The position numbers and the translations under genes are program-made. The notes under the pieces were generated by a model. That model worked only from the letters and a program-made list of their open reading frames with translations. It searched no databases and was not told the origin of the DNA. Shown here in pieces: positions 36,453 to 46,455 of a DNA stretch of 64,000 nucleotides. The stretch is from Fimenecus sp045631225 (GTDB lineage Bacteria > Bacillota > Clostridia > Oscillospirales > Acutalibacteraceae), in the NCBI GenBank assembly GCA_045631225.1, contig JAZQUG010000038.1, forward strand, positions 47,798 through 111,797, given 5' to 3'. Within the stretch, counting starts at the first letter, position 1. Each line of letters starts with the position of its first letter.

Positions 36453-38957
36453 TTATGAAGAACTATTTGCTTTAATCTGAGCTTTGATGATATGTGTAAT
36501 AGCTCTCGCACCGTTTGTTATGTATTTGCCAAGATTGCCTGAAAGACCTGTAAGTACAGGATTTTTTAAGTCTTTTTCGTCAATTCCGTCAGCATTACTT
36601 TCGTGTAGTGTGATATTATCATTTGTAAATGCTCCAATAATTTCGTTTTTATCAGCGGTAATCAATGCACCATCAGCAAAAGCACAAATTTCATTCTTTT
36701 CGTTATCAGAAAGATTGTTTCCTGACATTGGATATAATCCGAAAATTGCAGTTTCCTGACTTCCGTTGTATGATGGTGCGATGCTCTTGCCTTGAGCCGC
36801 AACAAGAGTATAGGTGTCAAGAATCTGGTCACGGGCTCTGCCGTGATGATGTCTTTGATTACCGTAATAAGTGCCGAATGGATTCATTCTTACAGTTTTG
36901 TCTTTTTCAAGACGCATCGGACAATGAGCCATAGAAGAAAGTACCTGTCGTGCGTTTGCGACGATAATTCCGCAGTTTTCATCATAAAGTCCCACAAAAC
37001 CACCTGTTAGCTGATGGTTGAACGAATCAATGTGGTCGTTTTTATCATCACATTCAGGGAAAGATTGTGTCCTGAAAGAGGAAACATCATCCATAAAGTT
37101 ACGTTTAATAACCGAAATGTCACCTTTAAGATTTGGTGTAATCTGGAAAGGAACAGTCTCTTTCCAACTCATATCACTGTATCTGCCAAGTGCAGAATTT
37201 TCAGTTGAAATTGATGTTGTTTCAGCAGTATAAGGATATTCAACAGTAGTGCGAACGAAAATCGCATCTGAAAATGAAGTTTTAAAGAAATCAAAAGTAT
37301 ATTTACCTGATGAAATTTCTTTTGGTAAATGTATTTCACCCTGAACTCTGACACCTTCACCATTACCGGCTATTGATAAAGCAGATACGCTTGTGTTTTT
37401 AAAGTCATATTTCTTTTTGTCATATGTAATATATGATTGCAAGAAATCGTAATCACCAATTTTCTTACCATCAACTTGTGCAAAGGCAATATTGCCGTTT
37501 GGCGAAAACATAAGTGACATTCGGTCTGTTTCAAGAAGATTTTTAAACGGAATTTTTTCTTTCTTGCCGTCAAAACCGATTTTCAGTTCATATTTATCAC
37601 TTAACTTTTTGAATTTCATCATTAAATATGCAGATTTATTCTTGTCATCAGTCGATACAGCAACAAAGGACACAAGTCCGTCTGCTTCAACAGTTAAACA
37701 AGAGATATCGTTAATATCTTTTTTAATTTCAATCTGAACACATTGTAATAATGAATTCGTTATGTTATGAATAGTGATGTTTTCAGTTTCAGGCATTGCG
37801 CTGATTTCATCGTTTATAACATTATCACTTAATTCAAGTGCAGTTTTTTCTCTTTGAATGTTAAGTACAGGCGTCGCAAGTCCGAAATGTGTTGTTGATA
37901 ATAAAAGAACTCGGTTTTTAAAAGACGGAGAAAGCATATCACGTTCACTTGTGACCTTTGACATCGCTCTTGCCCGTTCAATTCGGGTCCATATTTTTCT
38001 GTTAAATGGTTTTTCTGACCAGGAAGCATAGCCTGTGAAGTTACCGTCAGCAGTATCGTGAGTAAATTGAACATGGCCGATTGGCTTGTGTGTCTTTATA
38101 TAATTACCGGGTGTGTCAAAAACAACATAAGGTAAATCGGCAACTTCTTTTACAAGACCGTGAATACCGTCTGTATTAGCAACCTTTCCTGTGAATTTAC
38201 CAAGGTCAATTGTTTCCCAGAAGATAGCATCAGCATCCATATTGATGAAAAGGAGTAAATCGTTGTTAATTTCACCTGACTCCTGCTTTTTTCGAAGGTC
38301 TTTAACCCATGCACGAAGACATCCTGCATCACAAACGTCAGAGTTTGAGTATGTCGGGATAATAGTCATACTTTCACCGTTGTATGTGTATGTAACAGGA
38401 TTAAAAGCTTCTTCATCAGAAAGCTTCGGAACAATAGTCCTGAATGCATCAAAAGGCACACAACTGTAATAAAGACAAAGAGCCTTAATTCCCAATTTGT
38501 TGTACAAAGACACTTGTGATGGTGTGAACATCACTTCCTGTGGACGAACAAGCTTTTCGCAAGTACCGAAAATGTCCTGGAGCCCGCTGCCGTCTTCATT
38601 GGTGATGGCAAGATTAATGCTTTCACAAAATTCATCTTCTGTCATAGCAGATAAAGCACCATTGTTGTAACCCATTATAATGTTTTCGTCACCGAATTTA
38701 TCTACTCTTTCTTTCATCTTTTCGATTATATCAGGTGCATATTGAGGGAGAATCTTTTGTAATGAAAAGAAATTTTCAGTATCCCAGGTACCTTTTACAG
38801 GAATGCCTTGTTCATTGAATTCTGTAAGTGTATCAAGAATTTTTCTGATTATTCTGATATCTGAACCAAATCCTAAATTATCGTTTGTGTCACCACGATA
38901 TGAGTGATAACAGTTTACATGAAATCCGTAAGCTATATGAATCTTGTTTTCAAGCAT
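36453..38957 (-). CDS. Putative GH38/GH57-like glycoside hydrolase
   Basis: 834 aa from the ATG at 38957, with AAGGAG ten bases upstream on the reverse strand. No signal peptide, so cytosolic. The N-terminal 330 residues look like a (beta/alpha)7-type hydrolase: IHIAYGFHVNCYHSYRGD with a His-x-Asn start, VKGTWDTENFF, GYNNGALSAMTEDEF and RPQEVMFTPSQVSLY. A helical segment (KIWTRIERARAMSK) and long C-terminal beta regions follow, and near the end NQRHHHGRARDQILDTYT. This layout resembles alpha-mannosidase-type families but no diagnostic signature is certain. Divergent from the secreted GH43 gene. Confidence 0.5.
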   Translation of the reverse strand: MLENKIHIAYGFHVNCYHSYRGDTNDNLGFGSDIRIIRKILDTLTEFNEQGIPVKGTWDTENFFSLQKILPQYAPDIIEKMKERVDKFGDENIIMGYNNGALSAMTEDEFCESINLAITNEDGSGLQDIFGTCEKLVRPQEVMFTPSQVSLYNKLGIKALCLYYSCVPFDAFRTIVPKLSDEEAFNPVTYTYNGESMTIIPTYSNSDVCDAGCLRAWVKDLRKKQESGEINNDLLLFINMDADAIFWETIDLGKFTGKVANTDGIHGLVKEVADLPYVVFDTPGNYIKTHKPIGHVQFTHDTADGNFTGYASWSEKPFNRKIWTRIERARAMSKVTSERDMLSPSFKNRVLLLSTTHFGLATPVLNIQREKTALELSDNVINDEISAMPETENITIHNITNSLLQCVQIEIKKDINDISCLTVEADGLVSFVAVSTDDKNKSAYLMMKFKKLSDKYELKIGFDGKKEKIPFKNLLETDRMSLMFSPNGNIAFAQVDGKKIGDYDFLQSYITYDKKKYDFKNTSVSALSIAGNGEGVRVQGEIHLPKEISSGKYTFDFFKTSFSDAIFVRTTVEYPYTAETTSISTENSALGRYSDMSWKETVPFQITPNLKGDISVIKRNFMDDVSSFRTQSFPECDDKNDHIDSFNHQLTGGFVGLYDENCGIIVANARQVLSSMAHCPMRLEKDKTVRMNPFGTYYGNQRHHHGRARDQILDTYTLVAAQGKSIAPSYNGSQETAIFGLYPMSGNNLSDNEKNEICAFADGALITADKNEIIGAFTNDNITLHESNADGIDEKDLKNPVLTGLSGNLGKYITNGARAITHIIKAQIKANSSS

Positions 38958-39062
38958 TTTCCATACACTCCTTATCTGAATATAACTCCAACTAAATAAT
39001 ACCACATATTTAAAAAAAGTAAAACAAATCTTTTTTTGTTATAATTAAACTACTGATTTATA

Positions 39063-39091
39063 TTGAAGTAATTTGAGAGATACGATATAAT
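39063..39091 (+). promoter_or_regulatory. Promoter of the GH43 gene
   Basis: TTGAAG (39063-39068), 17-bp spacer, perfect TATAAT (39086-39091), 29 bases before the ATG. Confidence 0.7.
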
Positions 39092-39120
39092 TATTTTAAA
39101 AAAATATAAGGAGTCATTTT

Positions 39121-40830
39121 ATGACATTAATCATTAATAGAATTATTACATCTGCGGTTGCGATTGTTTTCTTTTTCTCGTCACTTTTTGGCATTCCTGA
39201 TGCTGAAAAAATAACTGCAAAGGAGTATGAAATTATGGGCTCAGGTTCTTGTGAAGTTGGTAACGGAAGAGTAAGTATTCACGACCCGTCAATTGTTCAG
39301 GATAAAGACGGTACATACTACATCTTCGGCACTCACGGATGTGCAGCAAAAAGTACGGACTTAATTAACTGGACAAGCTTTGCTTGTGGTATTAACGATA
39401 ACAACAGAATGCTTGTACCTGAAAACAGCACATTAAGAGAAGCTCTCGGTGAACCTTTGGGCTGGACTGATGCATATCAGCAGGTGAATAATTATAATGA
39501 GGCTGATTGGCAGACAAACATATGGGCTGCTGATGTTATTTACAATGAAAAAATGGGTAAATACTGTTATTATGCATCAAGCTCTGTGTGGGGAACTCCC
39601 GGTTCTGTTATATGGTTTGCAACAAGTGACAATATGGAAGGTCCATATGATTTTGAAAACTGTATCGTTTATTCAGGCTTTAACAACAAGGTAAATGACG
39701 GAAAATTTTATTCAAGAGTAAACTCATTACACTACTCTTTCACAAATATTTCAGAATTGTTCGAAAACGGTTCATTAACAGCTGATGATATAAAAAATGC
39801 ACCTTGGTTCAATAGTGATGGTGATTATGACCACGCGGTTTATCCTAACTGTATTGACCCTGCTCTTTTCTATGATGCAGACGGCAGATTGTGGATGGCT
39901 TACGGTTCATACTTTGGTGGCACATACATAATGCCGCTTATTGAAGAGACAGGCTTGCCTGACTACGAATATATGAGAAATCACGAGGGCTATGACATAT
40001 ATTTTGGTAAAAAAATAGTGGCAACAACCTTTGCGAATGATTTATCAGGTGAAGGTGCTTACATTGAGTATGATAAAACAAGCGGATACTATTATTTATT
40101 CATTTCTTATCACGGACTTAATGCCCTCGGAGGATACAACATAAGAGAATACAGAAGTGAAAATCCTGACGGACCATTTATTGATGCTATGGGTAATACA
40201 GCTCTTGATTGGGAAAATACAGGTACAAAACTTTTTGGCAGTTATAAATTCGACTGTCTTGATATTGCATATCTTTCAAGTGGTCATTCGTCATGCCTTA
40301 CAACTGATGACGGAAAAATGTTTCAGGTTTATCACACACGACTCAATGTGGGTCACGACGGATATGAAACAAGAGTTCATCAGATGGCAAGAACTGAAAA
40401 TAACTGGACTGTTGTTTTACCGTTTGAATACTACGGTGAAGTGATAGAAAACAAGGAATATTCACTGAATGAAATCTGCGGTGAATATGAGTTTATTAAT
40501 CACGGTAGCATCAGTAATAGTTGCAGTAATTGGGAAGATGTTAATAATATTATTGCACCTACTCAAAACATTACTTTGAATGCTGACGGTACTGTTTCAG
40601 GACTTAAAGTGTATGAAAGTGCAAAAGAAAATACTGCAGTTTCATACAAAGATGTTACAGGAAACTGGAAAATCACACAAGGAACCTATTATGTGACATT
40701 TACCATTGATAATGTGGAATACAAAGGTATTTTCTGTAAACAATATGATGAAAGCAAGGAGAAAACTGAAAAGCTTGTTTTCAGTGCAGTCGGCGAGAAT
40801 AATCAATGCATCTGGGGTGTAAAACGATAG
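39121..40830 (+). CDS. Secreted glycoside hydrolase family 43 (arabinanase-like)
   Basis: 569 aa. N-terminal signal/anchor (IITSAVAIVFFFSSLFG). The five-bladed GH43 propeller starts near residue 50: catalytic base Asp in SIHDPSIVQDKDGTYYIFGT, second Asp in NCIDPALFYDADGRLWMAYG and acid Glu in LSGEGAYIEYDKTSGYY. A C-terminal beta domain (about 455-569) resembles the accessory domain of arabinan endo-1,5-alpha-L-arabinanases. This implies release of arabino-oligosaccharides from pectic arabinan outside the cell. It has its own promoter. Confidence 0.88.
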   Translation: MTLIINRIITSAVAIVFFFSSLFGIPDAEKITAKEYEIMGSGSCEVGNGRVSIHDPSIVQDKDGTYYIFGTHGCAAKSTDLINWTSFACGINDNNRMLVPENSTLREALGEPLGWTDAYQQVNNYNEADWQTNIWAADVIYNEKMGKYCYYASSSVWGTPGSVIWFATSDNMEGPYDFENCIVYSGFNNKVNDGKFYSRVNSLHYSFTNISELFENGSLTADDIKNAPWFNSDGDYDHAVYPNCIDPALFYDADGRLWMAYGSYFGGTYIMPLIEETGLPDYEYMRNHEGYDIYFGKKIVATTFANDLSGEGAYIEYDKTSGYYYLFISYHGLNALGGYNIREYRSENPDGPFIDAMGNTALDWENTGTKLFGSYKFDCLDIAYLSSGHSSCLTTDDGKMFQVYHTRLNVGHDGYETRVHQMARTENNWTVVLPFEYYGEVIENKEYSLNEICGEYEFINHGSISNSCSNWEDVNNIIAPTQNITLNADGTVSGLKVYESAKENTAVSYKDVTGNWKITQGTYYVTFTIDNVEYKGIFCKQYDESKEKTEKLVFSAVGENNQCIWGVKR

Positions 40831-40849
40831 AGCAACACGAAATTAGGTG

Positions 40850-40878
40850 TTGACATTGTATTAAAATCAGTATAAAAT
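40850..40878 (+). promoter_or_regulatory. Promoter of the thrS T-box leader
   Basis: Perfect TTGACA (40850-40855), 17-bp spacer, TAAAAT (40873-40878). Confidence 0.85.
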
Positions 40879-40888
40879 ATATATGATA

Positions 40889-41149
40889 TTTGAAAGCGTT
40901 GAGAAAGAACGACGGATAACCAAGAATTTGCAGAGAGATTTCGGTTGGTGTGAGAAATCAGTTCAGTATCCTGAGACCACTTTCGAGCATTGGTGAAAAC
41001 GATTTTATCGGTTAAGCCAATCGTATTAACTGCGTTAAAGTTATTTGAGTGGCAGAACAATTCTGTTGTTTTGCAATACGGGTGGAACCGTGGAATGTTG
41101 TATTTATAGCATTTCATCCTGTTTTATATGGGATGAAATGCTTTTTTTA
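40889..41149 (+). ncRNA. T-box riboswitch (threonine) upstream of thrS
   Basis: Leader of about 260 bases. Stem I region contains GCAGAGAGATT and GGTTGGTGTGAGA; a candidate specifier ACC (40976-40978, followed by ACT) matches threonine. The conserved T-box bulge TGGAACC lies in ACGGGTGGAACCGTGG (41079-41093). The leader ends in a terminator. Uncharged tRNA-Thr pairing with the specifier and the bulge would prevent termination and turn on thrS. Confidence 0.92.
41108..41149 (+). terminator. T-box leader terminator
   Basis: Perfect 12-bp stem AGCATTTCATCC / GGATGAAATGCT followed by TTTTTTT. Its 5' part can alternatively join the antiterminator formed with the T-box sequence. Confidence 0.92.
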
Positions 41150-41178
41150 TGTATTTAATGTAAAGGAGATATATTACT

Positions 41179-43131
41179 ATGATTAAGGTAACACTTAAAG
41201 GCGACGTTATTAAAGAATACGAAGCTGGTACTACTGTTGCAGAGATTGCTAAATCTATCGGTATGGGTTTATACAAATCTGCTTGTGGTGGTAAAATCAA
41301 TGGAAATTACTGTGATTTAAGAACTGCAGTCAATGAAGACTGCGCTCTTGAAATCGTAACTTTTGATGAAATTGAAGGTAAAAAGACATTTTGGCATACT
41401 GCATCTCACATTATGGCACAGGCTGTTAAACGTCTTTATCCTGAAACAAAACTTGCAATTGGCCCATCAGTTGACAATGGTTTCTATTACGACTTTGATT
41501 CAGAGGTTTCATTTACTCCTGAAATTCTTGAAAAAATCGAAGCAGAAATGAAGAGAATCGTTAAAGAGGATTTACCTCTTGAAAAATTCGAGTTACCTCC
41601 TGCTGAAGCTCTGACTATGATGGAAGAAAAAGGTGAAATTTACAAGGTTGAGCTTATCAACGAGCACGCTGACAAGGGTGAGCCTATTTCATTCTATAAG
41701 CAGGGTGATTTTACAGAGCTTTGTGCAGGTCCTCACCTTATGTCAACAGGTGCTGTTAAAGCATTTAAGCTTACAGCTTGCACAGGTGCTTACTGGAGAG
41801 GTAACGAAAAGAACAAGATGCTCCAGAGAATTTACGCAACTGCATTCCCAAAACAAGCTGCACTTGATGAACACTTAGCACAGCTTGAAGAAGCAAGAAA
41901 GCGTGACCACAACAAGCTTGGTCGTGAGCTTGAGCTTTTCACAACAAGTGAACTTATCGGTCAGGGCCTTCCGATTATGCTTCCTAAGGGTGCAAGAATT
42001 ATTCAGTTGCTTCAGAGATTCGTTGAAGACGAAGAACAGAAGCGTGGTTGGTTACTTACAAAGACTCCATTTATGGCAAAGAGTGACCTTTATAAGGTTT
42101 CAGGTCACTGGGACCACTATCGTGACGGTATGTTCGTTCTTGGTGATGCTGACCAGGCTGAAGCAAACAATGAAGAAATCTTTGCGCTTCGTCCTATGAC
42201 TTGTCCATTCCAGTATCAGGCATATCTTAACCGTCCTCGTTCATACAGAGATTTACCATTAAGATATAACGAAACATCAACTCTTTTCCGTAACGAGGCA
42301 TCAGGTGAAATGCACGGTCTTATCCGTGTTCGTCAGTTCACTATTTCAGAGGGTCACTTAATGTGTACTCCTGAACAGCTTGAAGAAGAATTCAAAGGCT
42401 GTCTTGAACTTGCTATTTATATGCTTAAGACTCTTGGTCTTTATGAAGATGTTTCATATCGTTTCTCACAGTGGGACCCTGAAGATAAAGAAAAGTATAT
42501 TGGTACTGTTGAACAGTGGGACGAAGCACAAGGAATTATGGGTAAAATCCTTGACCATCTTGGAATCGAATACAAGGTTGGTGTTGGTGAAGCTGCTTTC
42601 TATGGCCCTAAGCTTGATATTCAGATTAAAAATGTATTCGGTAAAGAAGATACTCTTATTACAATTCAGGTTGACCAGCTTCTTGCTGAAAAATTCGGTA
42701 TGGAATACACAGACAAAGACGGTTCAAAGAAAAATCCATACATCATTCACAGAACATCAATCGGTTGTTACGAACGTACACTTGCTCTTCTTATTGAAAA
42801 ATATGCAGGTGCATTCCCACTCTGGCTTGCTCCTGAACAGGTAAGAATTCTTCCTATTGCTGACCGTCATCACGACCGTTCATTTGAAATCAAGAGAGAA
42901 CTTGAAAAAATGGGTATGCGTGTTACTGTTGACGACAGAAGTGAAAAGACAGGCTACAAAATCCGTGAATCAAGACTTCAGAAGCTTCCATATTGGATTA
43001 TTGTTGGTGACAAGGAAGTTGAAGACGGTACAGTATCAGTAAGTAAGCGTGGCCAAGGTGACATCGGTTCATTTGTATTTGATGATTTCGTTGCTATGCT
43101 TAAAGAAGAAATTGATAACAAAGTAAGATAA
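41179..43131 (+). CDS. thrS: Threonine--tRNA ligase
   Basis: 650 aa. TGS domain (1-60), editing domain with HTASHIMAQAVKRLYP and the zinc-like LCAGPHL, class II catalytic core (motif 2 FRNEASGEMHGLIRVRQFT, motif 3 in HRTSIGCYERTLALLIEKY), and anticodon-binding domain. AAAGGAGAT precedes the ATG. Controlled by the upstream T-box. Confidence 0.98.
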   Translation: MIKVTLKGDVIKEYEAGTTVAEIAKSIGMGLYKSACGGKINGNYCDLRTAVNEDCALEIVTFDEIEGKKTFWHTASHIMAQAVKRLYPETKLAIGPSVDNGFYYDFDSEVSFTPEILEKIEAEMKRIVKEDLPLEKFELPPAEALTMMEEKGEIYKVELINEHADKGEPISFYKQGDFTELCAGPHLMSTGAVKAFKLTACTGAYWRGNEKNKMLQRIYATAFPKQAALDEHLAQLEEARKRDHNKLGRELELFTTSELIGQGLPIMLPKGARIIQLLQRFVEDEEQKRGWLLTKTPFMAKSDLYKVSGHWDHYRDGMFVLGDADQAEANNEEIFALRPMTCPFQYQAYLNRPRSYRDLPLRYNETSTLFRNEASGEMHGLIRVRQFTISEGHLMCTPEQLEEEFKGCLELAIYMLKTLGLYEDVSYRFSQWDPEDKEKYIGTVEQWDEAQGIMGKILDHLGIEYKVGVGEAAFYGPKLDIQIKNVFGKEDTLITIQVDQLLAEKFGMEYTDKDGSKKNPYIIHRTSIGCYERTLALLIEKYAGAFPLWLAPEQVRILPIADRHHDRSFEIKRELEKMGMRVTVDDRSEKTGYKIRESRLQKLPYWIIVGDKEVEDGTVSVSKRGQGDIGSFVFDDFVAMLKEEIDNKVR

Positions 43132-43141
43132 GAGGTATTTT

Positions 43142-44749
43142 ATGAGAGCTCCCCTTACCGTAACGGTTATTACCGATACACACTATTATTCAAAAAAACT
43201 TGGCACGTCAGGTGCTGCTTACGAAATTGCTAACAACAAAAGTGGCGTTTTATTGGCAGAAGCTCGTGAAATGCTTGAAGCTGCATTTTCTCAGATAGTT
43301 AAGGATACAAGAACTGACATTGTTCTTCTTTCAGGTGATACAACAAGTAATGGTGACCTTGATTCTCATCACGAGTTTATTGAAATGCTTCGTGACCTGA
43401 AATCTAAAGGCAAAAGAGTTTATGTTCTTACTGCTACTCACGACTACAAGGGTGATGGTACACATCACAAATATGTAGGGGATGAGAGAGTCCCGACTCC
43501 TGCTGCAAAGCGTGAAGAACTTTATGATATGTATAAGGAATTTGGTCCTGACGAAGCTATTGCAGTTCACAGACAGAGTATGTCATATATTATCCAGCTT
43601 CAGGATGGTTACAGACTCTTTGCTCTTAATGACGACTCAAACTTAAGTGGTAAGAGTGGTTTTTCGGACGAGCTTTTCGAGTGGATTAAGGAGCAGATTG
43701 CTGATGCAAAGGCAAATGACCAGTTTATCGTTGCTATGACTCATCATCCGCTTATTGCTCCGTCACCTATGTACGAAATTATCGGTAAAGGTGATATGAT
43801 GGGTGACTATGAAATCCGTCGTGAACAGCTTGCTGATTTAGGTGTTCAGTTTATGCTCACAGGTCATACTCATGTTCACGATATTGATAAGCATGTAAGC
43901 CCTAAAGGAAACTATTTTTATGACATTTCAACTGCATCAACAGTAGGCTATCCTGCTACAATAAGAACGGTTGTGTTTGATGCTGATAACAAGGTTGTTA
44001 CTACTACAACCGACAACATTACTGAGCCTGTTAAATTCAATACTCATGGCAAGGATTTGCAGACATACCTTGCTGACCATATGATTGGTATGATAAGAGA
44101 TGTTATTAAGGCTGCCGGTGATGATATTGACAAGTTTGCTGATATGGCTACTGCTATCAGTATCAGAAAGAATGTCAGCTATAAAATCGGTTGGATTTTA
44201 AAGCCTGTATTCAAATTCCTTAACAAGCTTAAAATCGGTACGGTTGGTAATTGGACAAGAGCTGAAACAGGGCTTAAAAAGTCTGATTATGCTGATATTA
44301 AGGACAAGAGTGTTGTTGATTTTATCGTTGATTTAGTTCTTAATCTTTATGGCGGAAAGAGTCTTTACACACCCGATGACAATGAATATAAAATTGCAAT
44401 CGGTCTTATTAATATTATTGACTCAATCATAAAGGTGTTACATATCCCACTCAAGAAACTAGTTAAGGTTTCTAACTCTGTAAGAGGAATTGTTGAACCT
44501 TTACTTTACAATTCAGGTATTCCTTCATACGATGCTATAATGCAGATTATGCCTGTATATGAAGGTGACGAGGTTGGTCCTAAACCTGAACCACCAAAGA
44601 AGCCTGATACAGTTAAAGATAGTAAAAAGGGATTGCCGATTATATTGATTACAGTGCTTCTTGTAATCCTCTTATTCATTCCTCTCCTTATTCTCCTTTT
44701 AATCGGCTATGTTAAAAATCAAATTAAATACGGCAAATATCTTAAATAA
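43142..44749 (+). CDS. Tail-anchored metallophosphoesterase
   Basis: 535 aa. Calcineurin-like domain in the first 300 residues: VITDTHYYSKK, LLSGDTTSNGD, VLTATHDYKGD (in place of the common GNHD), AMTHHPLIAPS, LTGHTHVHDID. The middle has no recognised family. A single C-terminal helix (about 502-528, LPIILITVLLVILLFIPLLI) followed by basic residues anchors it with the enzyme on the other side of the helix. With no signal peptide, the catalytic domain is probably cytosolic. Ten bases after thrS, so likely co-transcribed; a functional link is unknown. Confidence 0.82.
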   Translation: MRAPLTVTVITDTHYYSKKLGTSGAAYEIANNKSGVLLAEAREMLEAAFSQIVKDTRTDIVLLSGDTTSNGDLDSHHEFIEMLRDLKSKGKRVYVLTATHDYKGDGTHHKYVGDERVPTPAAKREELYDMYKEFGPDEAIAVHRQSMSYIIQLQDGYRLFALNDDSNLSGKSGFSDELFEWIKEQIADAKANDQFIVAMTHHPLIAPSPMYEIIGKGDMMGDYEIRREQLADLGVQFMLTGHTHVHDIDKHVSPKGNYFYDISTASTVGYPATIRTVVFDADNKVVTTTTDNITEPVKFNTHGKDLQTYLADHMIGMIRDVIKAAGDDIDKFADMATAISIRKNVSYKIGWILKPVFKFLNKLKIGTVGNWTRAETGLKKSDYADIKDKSVVDFIVDLVLNLYGGKSLYTPDDNEYKIAIGLINIIDSIIKVLHIPLKKLVKVSNSVRGIVEPLLYNSGIPSYDAIMQIMPVYEGDEVGPKPEPPKKPDTVKDSKKGLPIILITVLLVILLFIPLLILLLIGYVKNQIKYGKYLK

Positions 44750-44769
44750 GATATAGGCAAAACAAAAAG

Positions 44770-44799
44770 CAGAACTGAAAAAATCAGTTCTGTTTTTTT
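44770..44799 (+). terminator. Terminator after the thrS operon
   Basis: 9-bp stem CAGAACTGA / TCAGTTCTG with A-rich loop, followed by TTTTTTT. The 233 bases from here to 45033 contain no gene I can support; a few 13-15-codon frames are chance. Confidence 0.88.
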
Positions 44800-45032
44800 A
44801 TGTAAAATAAGGATTACAAAACAAAAAAATTAGTGAGGTATAATGAGATTACAACAAAGAAAACACCTGACTATTTCAATTTGAAAACTACAGAATAAAG
44901 GGTGTTAAAATTTAAATTTATATGAAAAAATACAGGAAAGAAGGGGAGATTGAGGTTGTATTAAAATAGCAAATTTTATAAAAAGTTTAAATAGACAACA
45001 TTATTTGTATAAAAAATTAAGGAGATTTTACT

Positions 45033-46382
45033 ATGAAAAATATCAAAAAAATCATTGCAATAGTTTTAGCAATTCTTATCGTAGGCATTACAATATTTGT
45101 AATTATCGACAAAACATCATATGTGTCAATGGATGACTACATATATGACTCATATGAATATGAAGATTCGGAAAATAATATGAGTGATATTTTCTATTCA
45201 TATGATGTAGAGTGTGAACCGTTTTCAGACGGATATGCATTTTGCACAATAGATGAATATGAATGCAGAACATTGTATGTTATTGATAAAAAGGGGAATA
45301 TAGTTGGTCAGACACAGGATGAGTCAATCACAAAATTAGATTTAGGCTATTTTAATGATGGACTTGCACTTTTAAACAATGCGGACCTCTATTATAAAAA
45401 CCAGGAGTCTAAATTGGTTAATAAAAATCTTGAGGTTGTGTTGTCTGCTCCTAACGAAAGCTTTACTGATATGCTCGGAGTGACAGAGGATAATATTATT
45501 TTAGTTATGAAAAAGGTGAATTCGGTTGACGGCACTTCCATTCAGCTTGGTGCAGTTAATACCTCAGGAGACTTTGTAACAAGCTTGCGAGAAAGCGGAA
45601 TTTCAATAAGCACTAATGAAACAATTATCACAGCAAGCTATTGGGGTGACGGTGTTTTCTGTGTTCAGGGTGAATATGACTTATCAAGCTCACATAGTCG
45701 TAATTTTACAAACGCTGTTTTATTTAATATAAATACAGGTGAAACTTTTGATATGAGAGAATACGGCTTTGAGCCTGACTGGTTAGAATACAGAACTATT
45801 TCAGGAGAATTCGTTAACGGAAAAGCCTTAATTTCAACTACACCGCCATTGTATTCATCTATCAAGGATATGTATTTAATAAATACTGATTTTGAAATTA
45901 CACCTGTAGTTAAAGAATGTAGCTTTGATGATTTTAGCTGTTATAGTAAAAACGGATATTTTTACTGTGATACAAGCAGTGTTTTAGAAGACAGATATGG
46001 TTATTATGACGAAAATTTCGAAATGAAAATAGACTTATCAAAATATAATGTTCTATCAGTTTCTTCTTTTGTTGATGGTTGTGCTGTTCTTATGATAGCT
46101 AATCCTGATGGCGTGAAATTTGTTGTTGCTATCGATGAAAAGGGAAATTATATATTTGACCCGATTGAGGTAGAAGATGCAGCAGGAAGCTATAGTGAAG
46201 GCTTGTTAGCTTTGGATTTAGGTGATAATAATATTACATATATTGACAGAAATGGAGAAGTTAGATTTACAATTCCAATGAGTGGTTACTCACTTGAAAG
46301 TTCAATTGTTAAATGTAGCGATGGAATTGTAACAAATGGGTCTGCATATTATGACTTGTCAGGAAATATGTTGTTTAATTAA
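45033..46382 (+). CDS. Membrane-anchored WG-repeat-like beta-propeller protein
   Basis: 449 aa. N-terminal basic residues and one membrane helix (5-25) put the rest outside. The body has loosely repeated units of the type FSDGYAFCTIDE...LYVIDKKGNIV, YFNDGLALLNN, FVDGCAVLMIANPDG...VAIDEKGNYIF and YSEGLLALDLG...YIDRNGEVRFT. This is the pattern of degenerate WG (tryptophan-glycine) repeats, with the usual W/G worn to DG. Such proteins bind ligands or partners at the surface. Function unknown. Flanked by near-identical terminators. Confidence 0.65.
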   Translation: MKNIKKIIAIVLAILIVGITIFVIIDKTSYVSMDDYIYDSYEYEDSENNMSDIFYSYDVECEPFSDGYAFCTIDEYECRTLYVIDKKGNIVGQTQDESITKLDLGYFNDGLALLNNADLYYKNQESKLVNKNLEVVLSAPNESFTDMLGVTEDNIILVMKKVNSVDGTSIQLGAVNTSGDFVTSLRESGISISTNETIITASYWGDGVFCVQGEYDLSSSHSRNFTNAVLFNINTGETFDMREYGFEPDWLEYRTISGEFVNGKALISTTPPLYSSIKDMYLINTDFEITPVVKECSFDDFSCYSKNGYFYCDTSSVLEDRYGYYDENFEMKIDLSKYNVLSVSSFVDGCAVLMIANPDGVKFVVAIDEKGNYIFDPIEVEDAAGSYSEGLLALDLGDNNITYIDRNGEVRFTIPMSGYSLESSIVKCSDGIVTNGSAYYDLSGNMLFN

Positions 46383-46403
46383 ATAATCTTGTTTGATTAA
46401 AAG

Positions 46404-46440
46404 AAAAAGCAGAACTGATTTTTTCAGTTCTGCTTTCTTT
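46404..46440. terminator. Shared bidirectional terminator
   Basis: 13-bp stem AAAGCAGAACTGA / TCAGTTCTGCTTT with a T loop, T-rich on one side and A-rich on the other; it serves the convergent WG-repeat and oxidoreductase genes. The stem core is the same as at 44770. Confidence 0.88.
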
Positions 46441-46455
46441 ATATTATATGTAATT

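Noticed and set aside
44800..45032. Short frames of 13-15 codons in the gap before the WG-repeat gene
   Set aside because: Too short and without clear ribosome sites; codon content looks random.
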